Translations under genes and position numbers: made by a program | Notes under the pieces: generated by a model | Seen by the model: the letters and a program-made list of their open reading frames with translations, nothing else | The model's database searches: none | Told to the model about the DNA's origin: nothing | Source of the DNA: Acidobacteriota bacterium | GTDB lineage: Bacteria; Acidobacteriota; Blastocatellia; Pyrinomonadales; Pyrinomonadaceae | NCBI GenBank assembly: GCA_019242475.1 | Contig: JAFAVK010000115.1 | Location: forward strand, 1 to 34,288 | Direction of reading: 5' to 3' | DNA: 34,288 nt | Part shown: positions 20,690-30,401 of the stretch, piece by piece | Layout: each line of letters opens with the position of its first letter | How positions within the stretch are numbered: the first letter of the stretch is position 1

Positions 20690-22666
20690 ATGCGCCGTCT
20701 TGCCGTCTGGCTCTCCCTCGCGCTGGGCCTCGCCACATCCGCGTCCCTGCCGCTGGCGCCGCGCTCCCGTGCGCAGTTGCTCGACGGCGTCACCCAAAGT
20801 CTTACTCAAACTCTGAATCAAACTTTGAGCCCCGGCCGTAAAGTCTCGGCCGAGATCGTCCGCAAGGTCAACAACGGCCAGGGCGCCGACCGCGTCCGCG
20901 TCATCGTCCGCCCGCGCGGCGGATGGTCTGGCGACCTGGACACGACGCTGCTCCTGAACGGCGCGAGCGACGTGCGGCCGTTTCAGAACTTCGACTTCCG
21001 CGCCCTCGACCTGCCGGCGGGCGCGGCCGCCGCGCTCGCGCAGCGCTCGGACGTGGCCTACGTCTCCATCAACAAAGAGGTGCGCACGCTCGGCCACGTC
21101 TCCCTGACGACCGGCGCCGACGCCGTGCGCACGACCGCGGGCACGACCACTTCCGGGCTCGACGGCACGGGCGTCGGCATCGCCGTCCTCGACTCCGGCA
21201 TCGACACGACGCACAAGGCGTTTCTCGACAAGTCGAACGGCGTGCGCGTCGTCACGAGCGTGGACTTCACGGGCGAGGGTCGCACCGACGACCCCTTCGG
21301 GCACGGGACGCACGTCGCCTCCATCGCCGCCGGCAACGGGCGCATCTCGAACGCGGCCTACACGGGCGTGGCGCCGAACGCGAACATCATCAACCTGCGC
21401 GTGCTGAACTCGAAGGGCGCGGGGACGACCGCGTACCTCCTGCGCGCGCTCGACTGGGTTTTGACCAACCGCGCCCGCTTCAACATCCGGGTCGTCAACC
21501 TGAGCCTGGGGATGCCGGCCGTTGACTCCTACCGCGACGACCCGGCGTGCCAGGCCGTTCGCAAGCTGGTTGACGCCGGCGTCGTGGTCGTCGCCGCCGC
21601 GGGCAACAACGGCAAGGACTCTTCCGGCAACAAGGTCTACGGCCGCATCCACTCGCCGGGCAACGAGCCTTCGGCGCTGACCGTCGGGGCGGCGAACACC
21701 TTCGGCACGGACGCGCGCTCGGACGACGGCGTGGCCTCGTACAGCTCGCGCGGGCCGACGCGCAGCTACCGGACGGACTCATACGGCGTGCGCCACTACG
21801 ACAACCTCGTCAAGCCCGACCTCGTCGCGCCCGGCAACAAGATCATCGACGCGGCGGCCGTGGGCAATCAACTGCTCGCACAGCACCCGGAACTTGACGC
21901 GGACGTGAGCCCCGTCGATAACCGCAAGCAGATGTACCTGAACGGCACTTCGATGGCGACGCCCGCGGTGGCGGGCGCGGCGGCGCTCATGCTTCAGGCC
22001 AACCCGACCCTGACGCCGAACCTCGTCAAGGCTCTGCTCATGTACACGTCGCAGCCGCTCGCCGGCTTCAACTTCTTCGAGGAGGGCGCGGGCGAGCTGA
22101 ACGTCGAAGGCGCCGTCCGCCTGGCGAAGCTCGTCCGCACAGACCTTTCGAGCAGCACGCCGCTCGGCGGCCCGCTGCTCGTGGGCGCGCCGCCCGCGCC
22201 GCAGACGACCATCGCCGGCCAGACGTTCAACTGGTCGCGCGGGCTGCTGCTCAACTACAACTACGTGACGGGCCTCGACCTCATCACGCGTTACCAGAGA
22301 ATCTACGGCCTCGGCGTCATCACGGGCGACGGCGTGATTACCGGCGACGGGGTCATCACGGGTGACCGGACGATGATCACCGACGGCGTCATCACGGGCG
22401 ACCAGATCATGACGAGCAGCGGCGTCATCACGGGAGACGGCGCGGTCTTCCTCCCTTCGTCGGAGCTGCTGCTCGAAGGGTGCACGCACCTGCACGACGG
22501 CGACCTGACGAGCGACGGCGTGATTACCGGCGACGGGGTCATCACCGGCGACGGGGTCATCACCGGCGACCTCTACTTACAGGCGCAGTCGGCGGCGCTC
22601 GGCGGCGACGACACGGAGGCGATGGACGCCGCGGCGGACGACGGCGTTGACTGCCTGGACTACTGA
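20690..22666 (+). CDS. Secreted subtilisin-like (S8) serine protease with GVITGD repeat tail
   Basis: 658 aa. A signal peptide (MRRLAVWLSLALGLATSASLPLAPRSRAQ) and a probable inhibitor-type propeptide (about 50-135, VRVIVRPRGG...VAYVSINKEVRTL) precede an S8 catalytic domain with all four key residues: Asp168 in AVLDSGID, His205 in FGHGTHVA, the oxyanion Asn306 in AAAGNNG, and Ser421 in NGTSMATPAVAG. The domain ends near 480. The tail (540-628) carries eight GVITGD hexapeptides, seven hexads in register at 542-583 (two degenerate) and three more at 610-627, flanking a Cys-containing segment (Cys598). The last 25 residues are acidic. An extracellular proteolytic role is expected; the repeat role is unknown. 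The ribosome-binding site AAGGAAT is upstream of ATG 20690. Monocistronic behind its own promoter. Confidence 0.93.
   Translation: MRRLAVWLSLALGLATSASLPLAPRSRAQLLDGVTQSLTQTLNQTLSPGRKVSAEIVRKVNNGQGADRVRVIVRPRGGWSGDLDTTLLLNGASDVRPFQNFDFRALDLPAGAAAALAQRSDVAYVSINKEVRTLGHVSLTTGADAVRTTAGTTTSGLDGTGVGIAVLDSGIDTTHKAFLDKSNGVRVVTSVDFTGEGRTDDPFGHGTHVASIAAGNGRISNAAYTGVAPNANIINLRVLNSKGAGTTAYLLRALDWVLTNRARFNIRVVNLSLGMPAVDSYRDDPACQAVRKLVDAGVVVVAAAGNNGKDSSGNKVYGRIHSPGNEPSALTVGAANTFGTDARSDDGVASYSSRGPTRSYRTDSYGVRHYDNLVKPDLVAPGNKIIDAAAVGNQLLAQHPELDADVSPVDNRKQMYLNGTSMATPAVAGAAALMLQANPTLTPNLVKALLMYTSQPLAGFNFFEEGAGELNVEGAVRLAKLVRTDLSSSTPLGGPLLVGAPPAPQTTIAGQTFNWSRGLLLNYNYVTGLDLITRYQRIYGLGVITGDGVITGDGVITGDRTMITDGVITGDQIMTSSGVITGDGAVFLPSSELLLEGCTHLHDGDLTSDGVITGDGVITGDGVITGDLYLQAQSAALGGDDTEAMDAAADDGVDCLDY
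22312..22569 (+). repeat. Coding tandem repeat, 18-bp unit (GVITGD)
   Basis: Three consecutive units (22313-22366), single units near 22385 and 22421, and three consecutive units (22517-22570) of GGCGTCATCACGGGCGAC-like DNA. Several copies are identical at 16-18 of 18 positions, including the near-identical block GGGGTCATCACCGGCGAC in the last cluster, which suggests recent duplication. Confidence 0.85.
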
Positions 22667-22680
22667 GTCCCGCCGAATTG

Positions 22681-22709
22681 TTGACCGTTCTCACAGGGAT
22701 TTAGTTAAA
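22681..22709 (+). promoter_or_regulatory. Possible promoter of the second hybrid kinase
   Basis: TTGACC (22681-22686), a 17-base spacer, and GTTAAA (22704-22709), 15 bases after the protease stop and 110 bases before the kinase start. Good -35, poor -10. Confidence 0.35.
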
Positions 22710-22819
22710 CGACTTCACAGTCGAAAACTCTTCACAGACGCCTCTCTCCCCGTACGAGGCGCGCGCGGTTCCGCGCAGCCGGCCAGAGGAAAAGCAGTAA
22801 CAACCATTCAGGAGGAGCT

Positions 22820-24775
22820 GTGGAGGGCAGAAGAAATCCCGCTCGGCCATTCATGTGGGTCGTCATCGCGCTGGGCACAGGGGCGATGGTCGTCTCCGCC
22901 GCGTCCCTGCCGCTCTTACGGCTCGACGTGCGCTTCCTGCTTTTGGGGCTGCTGGTCTGCCTCGGCTCACACGGGGCGGTGCGCATCCCGCGCGTGAGCG
23001 GGCGCATCACGGTCTCGGACACGCTCGTCTTCCTCACGCTGCTGCTCTACGGCGGCCCCGCGGCCGTCATGCTCTCGGCGCTCGAAGGCGTCTACGCCTC
23101 CCTGCGCATCAGCCGCAAGCCCATCACCATCCTCTTCAACGCGGCCGTCCTCTCGCTCTCGACCTTCCTGACGGCGGCGGCCCTGCGCGCGCTCTTCGGC
23201 GCGGCCGACCTCGCGGGCGACCTCTACTCGCCCTCGGCGCTCGTCGCCGTCTTCGTCATGGCGTTCGTGCAGTACGCGGCCAACACCGGCCTCATCGCCA
23301 TCGAGAAGTCCCTAAAGCTCGGCGAGCGCTTCTGGCCGACGTGGAAGACCTACTACCTCTGGACTTCGGTGACCTACCTCGCGGGCGCTTCCGCCGCGGG
23401 GGTGACGGCGCGGCTCGTCCAGTCGGTCGGCTTCTACGCGGTGCTCGCGACGCTCCCGATCATCGCCATCATCTACTTCACCTACCTGACCTACCTCAAG
23501 AACATCGAGCACTCCGAGGCGCACGTCGAGGAGCTTTCGCGCTACCTGCGCGAGCTGAAGATGTCCGAGGCCGAGCGCGAGAAGATTCTGCTCCGCGAGC
23601 AGGCCGCGCGCGCCGAGGCCGAGGCCGCTAACCGCCTGAAGGACGAGTTCCTCTCGACGCTCAGTCACGAGCTGCGGACGCCGCTCACCTCCATCATCGG
23701 CTGGACGAACCTGATGCGCGCGGGCCAGGTGCGCGGCGAGGTGCAGGCGCAGGCGCTTGAGACCATCGAGCGCAACGCGAAGATTCAGTCGCGGCTCATC
23801 GACGACCTGCTCGACCTCTCGCGCATCATCTCGGGCAAGCTGCTGCTTGAGGCGCGCGAGGTGAACCTCGACACGGTCGTCTCGAACTCCATCGAGGTCG
23901 TCCGCCCCGCGGCCAACGCGAAGGGCATCCAACTGACCTACGAGTGCGAGCCGGGCGGCAAGACCATCTCGGGCGACTCAGCGCGCCTGCAACAGGTGGC
24001 GTGGAACCTCCTGTCGAACGCGGTGAAGTTCACGCCCGAGGGCGGCCGTGTGAGCGTGCGCCTGGCGCGCGAGGGCGCGCGGGTCAGGTTCTCCGTGTCC
24101 GACACGGGGCGCGGCATCGCGCCGGAGTTCCTGCCGCACGTCTTCGACCGCTTCCGGCAGGCCGACAGCGCGACGACGCGCGCCTACGGCGGATTGGGCT
24201 TGGGCTTAGCCATCGTCCGGCACCTGGCCGAGCTGCACGGCGGCGAGGTGAAGGCGGAAAGCGCGGGCGAGGATCGGGGCTCGACCTTCTCGGTCGCCTT
24301 CCCGCTCGCGCAGGCGGCCGCGCCGTGCTCCTGCCAGCAGGACGAGGCGGCCGAGACCGCCTTCGGCCTTGACAGGCCCGAGGGGTTGGCGGGCGTCCGC
24401 GTGCTCGTCGTGGACGACGAGCAGGACACGCGCAGTCTCATCAGCACGGTCATCGCGCAGACGGGCGCCGAGGTGACGGCCTGCGCCTCGGCGGGCGAGG
24501 CTCTGGAGAAGCTGAAGACGTGGCGGCCGCACGTCCTGATGAGCGACATCGGCATGCCGGGCGAGGACGGCTACGCCCTCATCCAGAAGGTGCGCGCGCT
24601 CCCGCCCGAGCGCGGCGGGCGCACGCCCGCGGCCGCGCTCACGGCCTACGCCCGCGACGAAGACCGCGGCCGCGCGCTCGCCGCCGGCTACCAGCTCCAC
24701 ATCGCCAAGCCCTTCAACCCGAGCGAACTGCTCGCCGCCGTCTCCGATTTGCAGGGTTACGTCGTAGCGAGTTGA
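22820..24775 (+). CDS. Hybrid histidine kinase with multi-pass membrane sensor and C-terminal REC
   Basis: 651 aa from GTG 22820, which has GGAGGAG just upstream; the first in-frame ATG (22853) would cut into the first membrane helix. Residues 12-225 form about six to seven hydrophobic helices with short loops, an MASE-like membrane sensor without a periplasmic domain. A coiled coil (235-272) leads into HisKA (DEFLSTLSHELRTPLTSIIGW, phospho-His283), HATPase (NLLSNAVKFTPEGGRV, DTGRGI, YGGLGLGLAI), a short Cys-containing linker (APCSCQQDE) and a receiver (VDDEQDT; Asp576 in LMSDIGMP; IAKPFN). The kinase and receiver parts are clearly paralogous to those of the gene at 15414-18752. No partner regulator is adjacent. 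Probably its own transcript. Confidence 0.92.
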   Translation: MEGRRNPARPFMWVVIALGTGAMVVSAASLPLLRLDVRFLLLGLLVCLGSHGAVRIPRVSGRITVSDTLVFLTLLLYGGPAAVMLSALEGVYASLRISRKPITILFNAAVLSLSTFLTAAALRALFGAADLAGDLYSPSALVAVFVMAFVQYAANTGLIAIEKSLKLGERFWPTWKTYYLWTSVTYLAGASAAGVTARLVQSVGFYAVLATLPIIAIIYFTYLTYLKNIEHSEAHVEELSRYLRELKMSEAEREKILLREQAARAEAEAANRLKDEFLSTLSHELRTPLTSIIGWTNLMRAGQVRGEVQAQALETIERNAKIQSRLIDDLLDLSRIISGKLLLEAREVNLDTVVSNSIEVVRPAANAKGIQLTYECEPGGKTISGDSARLQQVAWNLLSNAVKFTPEGGRVSVRLAREGARVRFSVSDTGRGIAPEFLPHVFDRFRQADSATTRAYGGLGLGLAIVRHLAELHGGEVKAESAGEDRGSTFSVAFPLAQAAAPCSCQQDEAAETAFGLDRPEGLAGVRVLVVDDEQDTRSLISTVIAQTGAEVTACASAGEALEKLKTWRPHVLMSDIGMPGEDGYALIQKVRALPPERGGRTPAAALTAYARDEDRGRALAAGYQLHIAKPFNPSELLAAVSDLQGYVVAS

Positions 24776-24787
24776 ACGTGGGCCGAG

Positions 24788-24998
24788 CCCCCGAAGGCGG
24801 CGGACAGAATAAAGCCCGGGGCGTCAGCCCTGGGTTAGAGCATCGTAATAATATTCAGAGCCCCGGAGGGGCGATAGAGGACAAATACGAGGGCCGTCGT
24901 CCTCATCCTCTGTCGCCCCTCCGGGGCTCCGATGTTTTAATCCGCCGTGTTCCCGGGACTAGGGCCCGGGGCTTTATTCTGCTGCCGCCTCCGGCGGC
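24788..24998. repeat. REP/BIME-like 211-bp imperfect palindrome between convergent genes
   Basis: A two-armed inverted repeat. Inner arms GAGCCCCGGAGGGGCGATAG.. (24858-24880) and its complement (24907-24929) match at 22 of 23 positions. Outer arms CAGAATAAAGCCCGGGGC (24805-24822) and GCCCGGGGCTTTATTCTG (24964-24981) match nearly perfectly. Palindromic GC cores lie in each arm (GCCCCGGAGGGGC, CCCGGGGCGTCAGCCCTGGG, GCCGCCTCCGGCGGC). Similar GGGCGTCAGCCC and CCCCGGAGGGGC words are, from memory, dispersed in Planctomycetes and Acidobacteria genomes. It fills the gap 24776-25015 between the kinase and alcohol dehydrogenase stop codons; no gene is seen there. Confidence 0.8.
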
Positions 24999-25015
24999 TG
25001 GTCGTCGCTTCTCCC

Positions 25016-26071
25016 TTAACTCGCTTCCTTAAGGGAGGCGATGTCGATGACGAAGCGGTAGCGCACGTCGCCTTTGACGGTGCGCTCGTACGCCTCTTCA
25101 ATCTTCTCAATCGGGATCAGCTCGATGTCGGAGGAGAGGTTCTTCTCCGCGCAGTAGTCGAGCATCTCCTGCGTCTCGCGGATGCCGCCGATCATCGAGC
25201 CGGCGAGCGAGCGGCCGTTGGTGATGAGCGAGAAGGCGGCCGTCTCCAGAGGCTTCTCCGGCGCGCCGACGAGCGCAAGCGCGCCCTCGCGCCTGAGCAG
25301 GTTCAGGTAGAGGTTGATGTCGTGCGGCGCCGAGACGCAGTCGAGCACGAAGTCGTACTTGCCCTGAAGCGCGTCCGACCAGCCCGCCTCGCGCGTGACG
25401 ACGAAGTCGTGCGCGCCCAACGCCCGCGCGTCCGGCTCCTTGCCCGGCGAAGTGCTGAAGACCGTCACGCGCGCGCCCATCGAGGCGGCGAGCTTCACGC
25501 CCATGTGGCCCAAGCCCCCGAGCCCCACGACGCCGACCCTCTGCCCCTCGCTCACCTTGAAGCGGCGCAGCGGCGAGTAGGTCGTAATCCCCGCGCAGAG
25601 CAGAGGCGCCGCGTTCGGGAGCGGGAGCCCTTCGGGGATGCGCAGGGCGTAGTCTTCATCAATCACGACCTTCGTCGAGTAGCCGCCGTAGGTCGGCGTC
25701 TTCTCGTCCTTCTCCGTGCCGTTGTAGGTCGAGACGAGGTGGTTCTCGCAGTACTGCTCCTCGCCGTCGCGGCAGTTGCGGCACACGCGGCACGAGTCCA
25801 CGAAGCAGCCGACGCCGGCCGTGTCGCCCTCCTTGAACTTCGAGACCTCACTGCCTACGCGCGAGACGCGGCCGACGATCTCGTGGCCGGGCACCATCGG
25901 GTAGATGGAGCCGCCCCATTCGTCGCGCACCTGGTGGATGTCGGAGTGGCAGACGCCGCAGTATTGAATGTCGATGAGTATGTCGCGCGCGCCCACGTCG
26001 CGCCGGTCGAAAGAGAAGGGCTCAAGCGCCGCGCCCGCGCTCGGGGCGGCGTATCCGTTCGTCTTAATCAT
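25016..26071 (-). CDS. Zinc-dependent NAD(P) alcohol/aldehyde dehydrogenase (YahK/CAD type)
   Basis: A 351-aa medium-chain dehydrogenase of the cinnamyl-alcohol-dehydrogenase branch, reversible aldehyde reduction in the cytoplasm. Catalytic zinc ligands are Cys38 (CGVCHSD), His63-Glu64 (VPGHE) and Cys159 (LLCAGITTYSPL); structural zinc Cys94, 97, 100, 108; nucleotide-binding GLGGLGHMG (183-191). After the second strand, FSTSPGKEPDA with its Ser-x-x-x-Lys pattern suggests NADPH rather than NADH, as in YahK. Length and motif order are normal. ATG 26071 has only a weak upstream purine stretch but starts MIKTNGYAAPSAGAALEPFSF, the expected N-terminus. It lies 56 bases after the monooxygenase gene and may be the last gene of that run. 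The physiological substrate is unknown. Confidence 0.93.
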   Translation of the reverse strand: MIKTNGYAAPSAGAALEPFSFDRRDVGARDILIDIQYCGVCHSDIHQVRDEWGGSIYPMVPGHEIVGRVSRVGSEVSKFKEGDTAGVGCFVDSCRVCRNCRDGEEQYCENHLVSTYNGTEKDEKTPTYGGYSTKVVIDEDYALRIPEGLPLPNAAPLLCAGITTYSPLRRFKVSEGQRVGVVGLGGLGHMGVKLAASMGARVTVFSTSPGKEPDARALGAHDFVVTREAGWSDALQGKYDFVLDCVSAPHDINLYLNLLRREGALALVGAPEKPLETAAFSLITNGRSLAGSMIGGIRETQEMLDYCAEKNLSSDIELIPIEKIEEAYERTVKGDVRYRFVIDIASLKEAS

Positions 26072-26127
26072 GAAGACATTCTACCCCTCTCTCAAAAGCG
26101 GTTCTTCGCGGGAGTGTGACGCGCGCC

Positions 26128-27147
26128 TCACGACACGTTGGCGGCGGCGCGTTCGCGCAGGGCGGCGACGATCTCGAAGGAGCGCAGGCGCGCCGCGTGG
26201 TCGTGAATCTGCGAGGTCAACATCAGCTCGTCGGCGCGCGTCAGCTCGGCGAACGCTTCGAGCCCGGCGCGCACCGTCTCGGGCGAGCCGACGACCGAGT
26301 AGCGGAGCGCGTGTTCGACGCCGGCCAACTCCAGTTCGGACGCGAAGCCTTCGAGCGTCTCGACCGGCGGCGGGAGCTTGCCGGGGCGGCCGCGGCGCAG
26401 GTTGATGAAAGCCAGTTGGAGCGAGGTGAAGAGGCGCCGCGCCTCCTCGTTCGTCTCGGCCGCGAAGACGTTCAGACACGCGAGCGCGTAGGGCTCCTGC
26501 AACTCTTCCGAAGGGCGGAAGCCCTCGCGGTAGACTTCGAGCGCGTGCAAAAGGTAGTCGGGGGCGAAGTGCGAGGCGAAGGCGAAGGGCAGGCCCAGCT
26601 CGGCCGCGAGCCGTGCGCTGTAGAGGCTCGACCCGAGGAGCCACAAAGGCACATTCAATCCCTCGCCCGGCACGGCGCGAACCGTCTGCCCGAAGCGCGG
26701 CGGCCCGAAGTAGGCGCGCAGCTCTTCCACGTCGCGCGGGAAGTCTTCGTTGGCCGCCGCGAAGTTCCGGCGCAGCGCGCGCATCGTGATCTGGTCGGTG
26801 CCGGGCGCGCGGCCCAGGCCGAGGTCGATGCGGCCGGGGTAGAGCGCTTCGAGCGTGCCGAACTGCTCGGCGACGACGAGCGGCGAGTGGTTCGGCAGCA
26901 TCACGCCGCCGGAGCCGACGCGGATCGTCTGCGTGCCGCCGGCGACGTGGCCGATGAGCACCGCGGTCGCGGAGCTGGCGATGCCGGCCATGCCGTGGTG
27001 CTCGGCCAGCCAGAAGCGCCTGTAGCCGAGCGCCTCCACACGCCGCGCCAGCTCTACGGTGTTGCGGAAGGAGTCGGCCACGCCCGAGCCCTCCGGCACG
27101 GGCGCGAGGTCGAGGACGGAGAAAGGAATGTCGCTCAGTTGTCTCAT
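26128..27147 (-). CDS. Luciferase-like flavin-dependent monooxygenase (YhbW-type)
   Basis: A 339-aa TIM-barrel LLM-class oxidoreductase, which uses reduced FMN and O2 on unknown substrates. Characteristic stretches are the N-terminal FSVLDLAPVPEG, ALGYRRFWLAEHHGMAGIASSATAVLIGHVA, IRVGSGGVMLPNHSPLVVAEQFGTLEALYPGRIDLGLGRAPGTDQ, PLWLLGSSLYSARLAAELGLPFAFASHF and VVGSPETV. These match the MsnO8/YhbW subgroup. AAGGATA just before ATG 27147 supports the start. It lies 24 bases after the MOSC gene and 56 before the alcohol dehydrogenase, likely within one long transcript. No flavin reductase is adjacent. Confidence 0.9.
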   Translation of the reverse strand: MRQLSDIPFSVLDLAPVPEGSGVADSFRNTVELARRVEALGYRRFWLAEHHGMAGIASSATAVLIGHVAGGTQTIRVGSGGVMLPNHSPLVVAEQFGTLEALYPGRIDLGLGRAPGTDQITMRALRRNFAAANEDFPRDVEELRAYFGPPRFGQTVRAVPGEGLNVPLWLLGSSLYSARLAAELGLPFAFASHFAPDYLLHALEVYREGFRPSEELQEPYALACLNVFAAETNEEARRLFTSLQLAFINLRRGRPGKLPPPVETLEGFASELELAGVEHALRYSVVGSPETVRAGLEAFAELTRADELMLTSQIHDHAARLRSFEIVAALRERAAANVS

Positions 27148-27171
27148 TATCCTTAGACGCCTGAGGGCGGC

Positions 27172-28101
27172 TCAGAGTAGCTCCACCTCGTCGCCGACCG
27201 CGACCCGACCCGCGGACTCGACGTTCGCGTACATGCCGAAGTTCTGTTTCGCCTCTTTGACTATCGTGCGCAGCACGCGCGGGTCTTTGGGAAGTTCGGC
27301 CTGCGCCTGGATGGTCATGCTGCAACGCGGCGCGGGCATCTCGCACTTGAGCGTCAGTCCGCCGACGCGCAGGCTGCGTCCGCCCCAGCCGGATTCGACC
27401 AGGCCTTCGATGCCGTCGGCGGTCTCAATCAGAAAGTTCGGGCGGAAGCGGCGCGCGTCCCAGGCCGTTTCGGGCGCGTAGCGCGCGAGCGTGTCGAGCG
27501 AGGCGGTCGTGAGCAGGTGGACGGGGAAGGCGTCGAAGTACGTGCCGGGCGGCGAGGTGAACTCGAAGACTTCGGCGGGCAGCAGCGAGAGGTCTGGCAG
27601 AGGCTCGCCCGGCTCGCGGCCGAAGTCCCTGCGCAGTTCTTTATCTTTTCCCGCGAGCCGCATGGTGCCTACCGCGAGGCGGCGGAAGTTGCGCGAACGG
27701 CTCAAGAAGCCCAGGACGCGCGCGGCCGGAATCGCGCGCCGGTAGTGCTCGCGGTCGCTCGCCGGTCGGAGCGGCCAGAGCGTGACCCTGCGCCCGAGCA
27801 GTTCCGACAGCAGCTCGTTAATCCGCGGGTCGTCCGTCGAGGTCTGCGAGCCGTCGGGGAGCTTGATGTCGGCGTGGGGCGGCGCGCCCTCGGCCGCCGG
27901 CTCTTCCCTGTAACGCGCGGCGCAGAGCATGAGCGCCGGGCTCTTCTTCGCGCCGCGAATCTCGCCCGCCGCCTCGTCGCGCAAGGCCCAGCCGCGGTCG
28001 CCGTACAGCCCCCGCGCGCCGACGGACGCCGCTTCGAGCCGCTCGCCCGCCATCGACTTCAAGGGGTAGCGCCAGACCTCTCTGACCCTTCCGACGAACA
28101 T
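27172..28101 (-). CDS. MOSC domain protein (N-terminal beta-barrel plus MOSC)
   Basis: 309 aa. The N-terminal MOSC_N beta barrel (VGRVREVWRYPLKSMAGERLEAASVGARGLYGDRGWALRD) is followed by a MOSC domain with FDAFPVHLLTTASLDTLA, RRFRPNFLIET, WGGRSLRVGGLTLKCEMPAPRCSMTIQAQ (candidate molybdenum-ligating Cys within PRCSM) and a C-terminal YANVESAGRVAVGDEVELL. The family includes YcbX and the C-terminal part of Moco sulfurase; YcbX/mARC-type proteins use molybdenum cofactor to reduce N-hydroxylated compounds. No Moco biosynthesis gene or ferredoxin domain is present here. Its ATG is three bases after the DUF6526 stop, with GAGGC upstream. The substrate cannot be told from the sequence. Confidence 0.88.
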   Translation of the reverse strand: MFVGRVREVWRYPLKSMAGERLEAASVGARGLYGDRGWALRDEAAGEIRGAKKSPALMLCAARYREEPAAEGAPPHADIKLPDGSQTSTDDPRINELLSELLGRRVTLWPLRPASDREHYRRAIPAARVLGFLSRSRNFRRLAVGTMRLAGKDKELRRDFGREPGEPLPDLSLLPAEVFEFTSPPGTYFDAFPVHLLTTASLDTLARYAPETAWDARRFRPNFLIETADGIEGLVESGWGGRSLRVGGLTLKCEMPAPRCSMTIQAQAELPKDPRVLRTIVKEAKQNFGMYANVESAGRVAVGDEVELL

Positions 28102-28104
28102 GCC

Positions 28105-28542
28105 TCAGACCCTCAAGTTGTCCGCGCGCCAGTGCTTGACGGCGCGCTTGATCTCGTCAGGCTTCGTGAGGCGGCCTTCGAGCACCTGGCGGACGAGCCC
28201 CTCCAGCTCCTCGTCGGACGCGAAGCGCAGGGCCGCGGTCTGCGCGGGCGTGAGCGAGGCGGCGCGGTGCGCCAGCTCCTCGGGCAGGAGCTGGTAGTAA
28301 CGCAGGCTCTCTTCCAGACGGATGACCCGATCCTGCACCTTCAAAGGGTTGAGGCGGGTGAGCGCCGCCAGCACCACCAGCGCGGCCGAGACGACGAGCC
28401 ACCAGCCCCTGTCCAGGCCGGGGTCGCGTACGAGTTGGACGACGGCCACGACGAAGTTCGTCAACAGCACGGGCGCCAGGAAGAAGTGGAAGGGCGCGTG
28501 GTAGCGCGTGTGGTTCTCGTAAGCCTGGGGAACGTCTGCCAC
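28105..28542 (-). CDS. DUF6526 family membrane protein
   Basis: 145 aa with two hydrophobic segments (about 18-40, FHFFLAPVLLTNFVVAVVQLV, and 47-63, WWLVVSAALVVLAALTR) and a soluble C-terminal half. The pattern QAYENHTRYHAPFHFF, LKVQDRVIRLEESLRYYQLL, QTAALRFASDEEL and the ending IKRAVKHWRADNLRV matches DUF6526, a family without known function seen in Acidobacteria and Bacteroidetes. The start is GTG 28542 with AAGGAGA seven bases upstream, placed over the stop codon of the ABC transporter gene, so the two are coupled. Confidence 0.88.
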   Translation of the reverse strand: MADVPQAYENHTRYHAPFHFFLAPVLLTNFVVAVVQLVRDPGLDRGWWLVVSAALVVLAALTRLNPLKVQDRVIRLEESLRYYQLLPEELAHRAASLTPAQTAALRFASDEELEGLVRQVLEGRLTKPDEIKRAVKHWRADNLRV

Positions 28543-28549
28543 GTTCGTC

Positions 28550-28554
28550 TCTCC

Positions 28555-28556
<2 letters not shown>
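28550..28556 (-). promoter_or_regulatory. Shine-Dalgarno supporting a GTG start
   Basis: AAGGAGA on the minus strand, seven bases before GTG 28542 and overlapping the TAA of the upstream ABC gene. It decides the non-ATG start of the DUF6526 gene. Confidence 0.7.
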
Positions 28557-30399
<1,843 letters not shown>

Positions 30400-30401
30400 C
30401 T

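Noticed and set aside
22312..22569. CRISPR-like periodic DNA
   Set aside because: The repeats are contiguous 18-bp coding units in frame with the protease, with no unique spacers and no cas genes.
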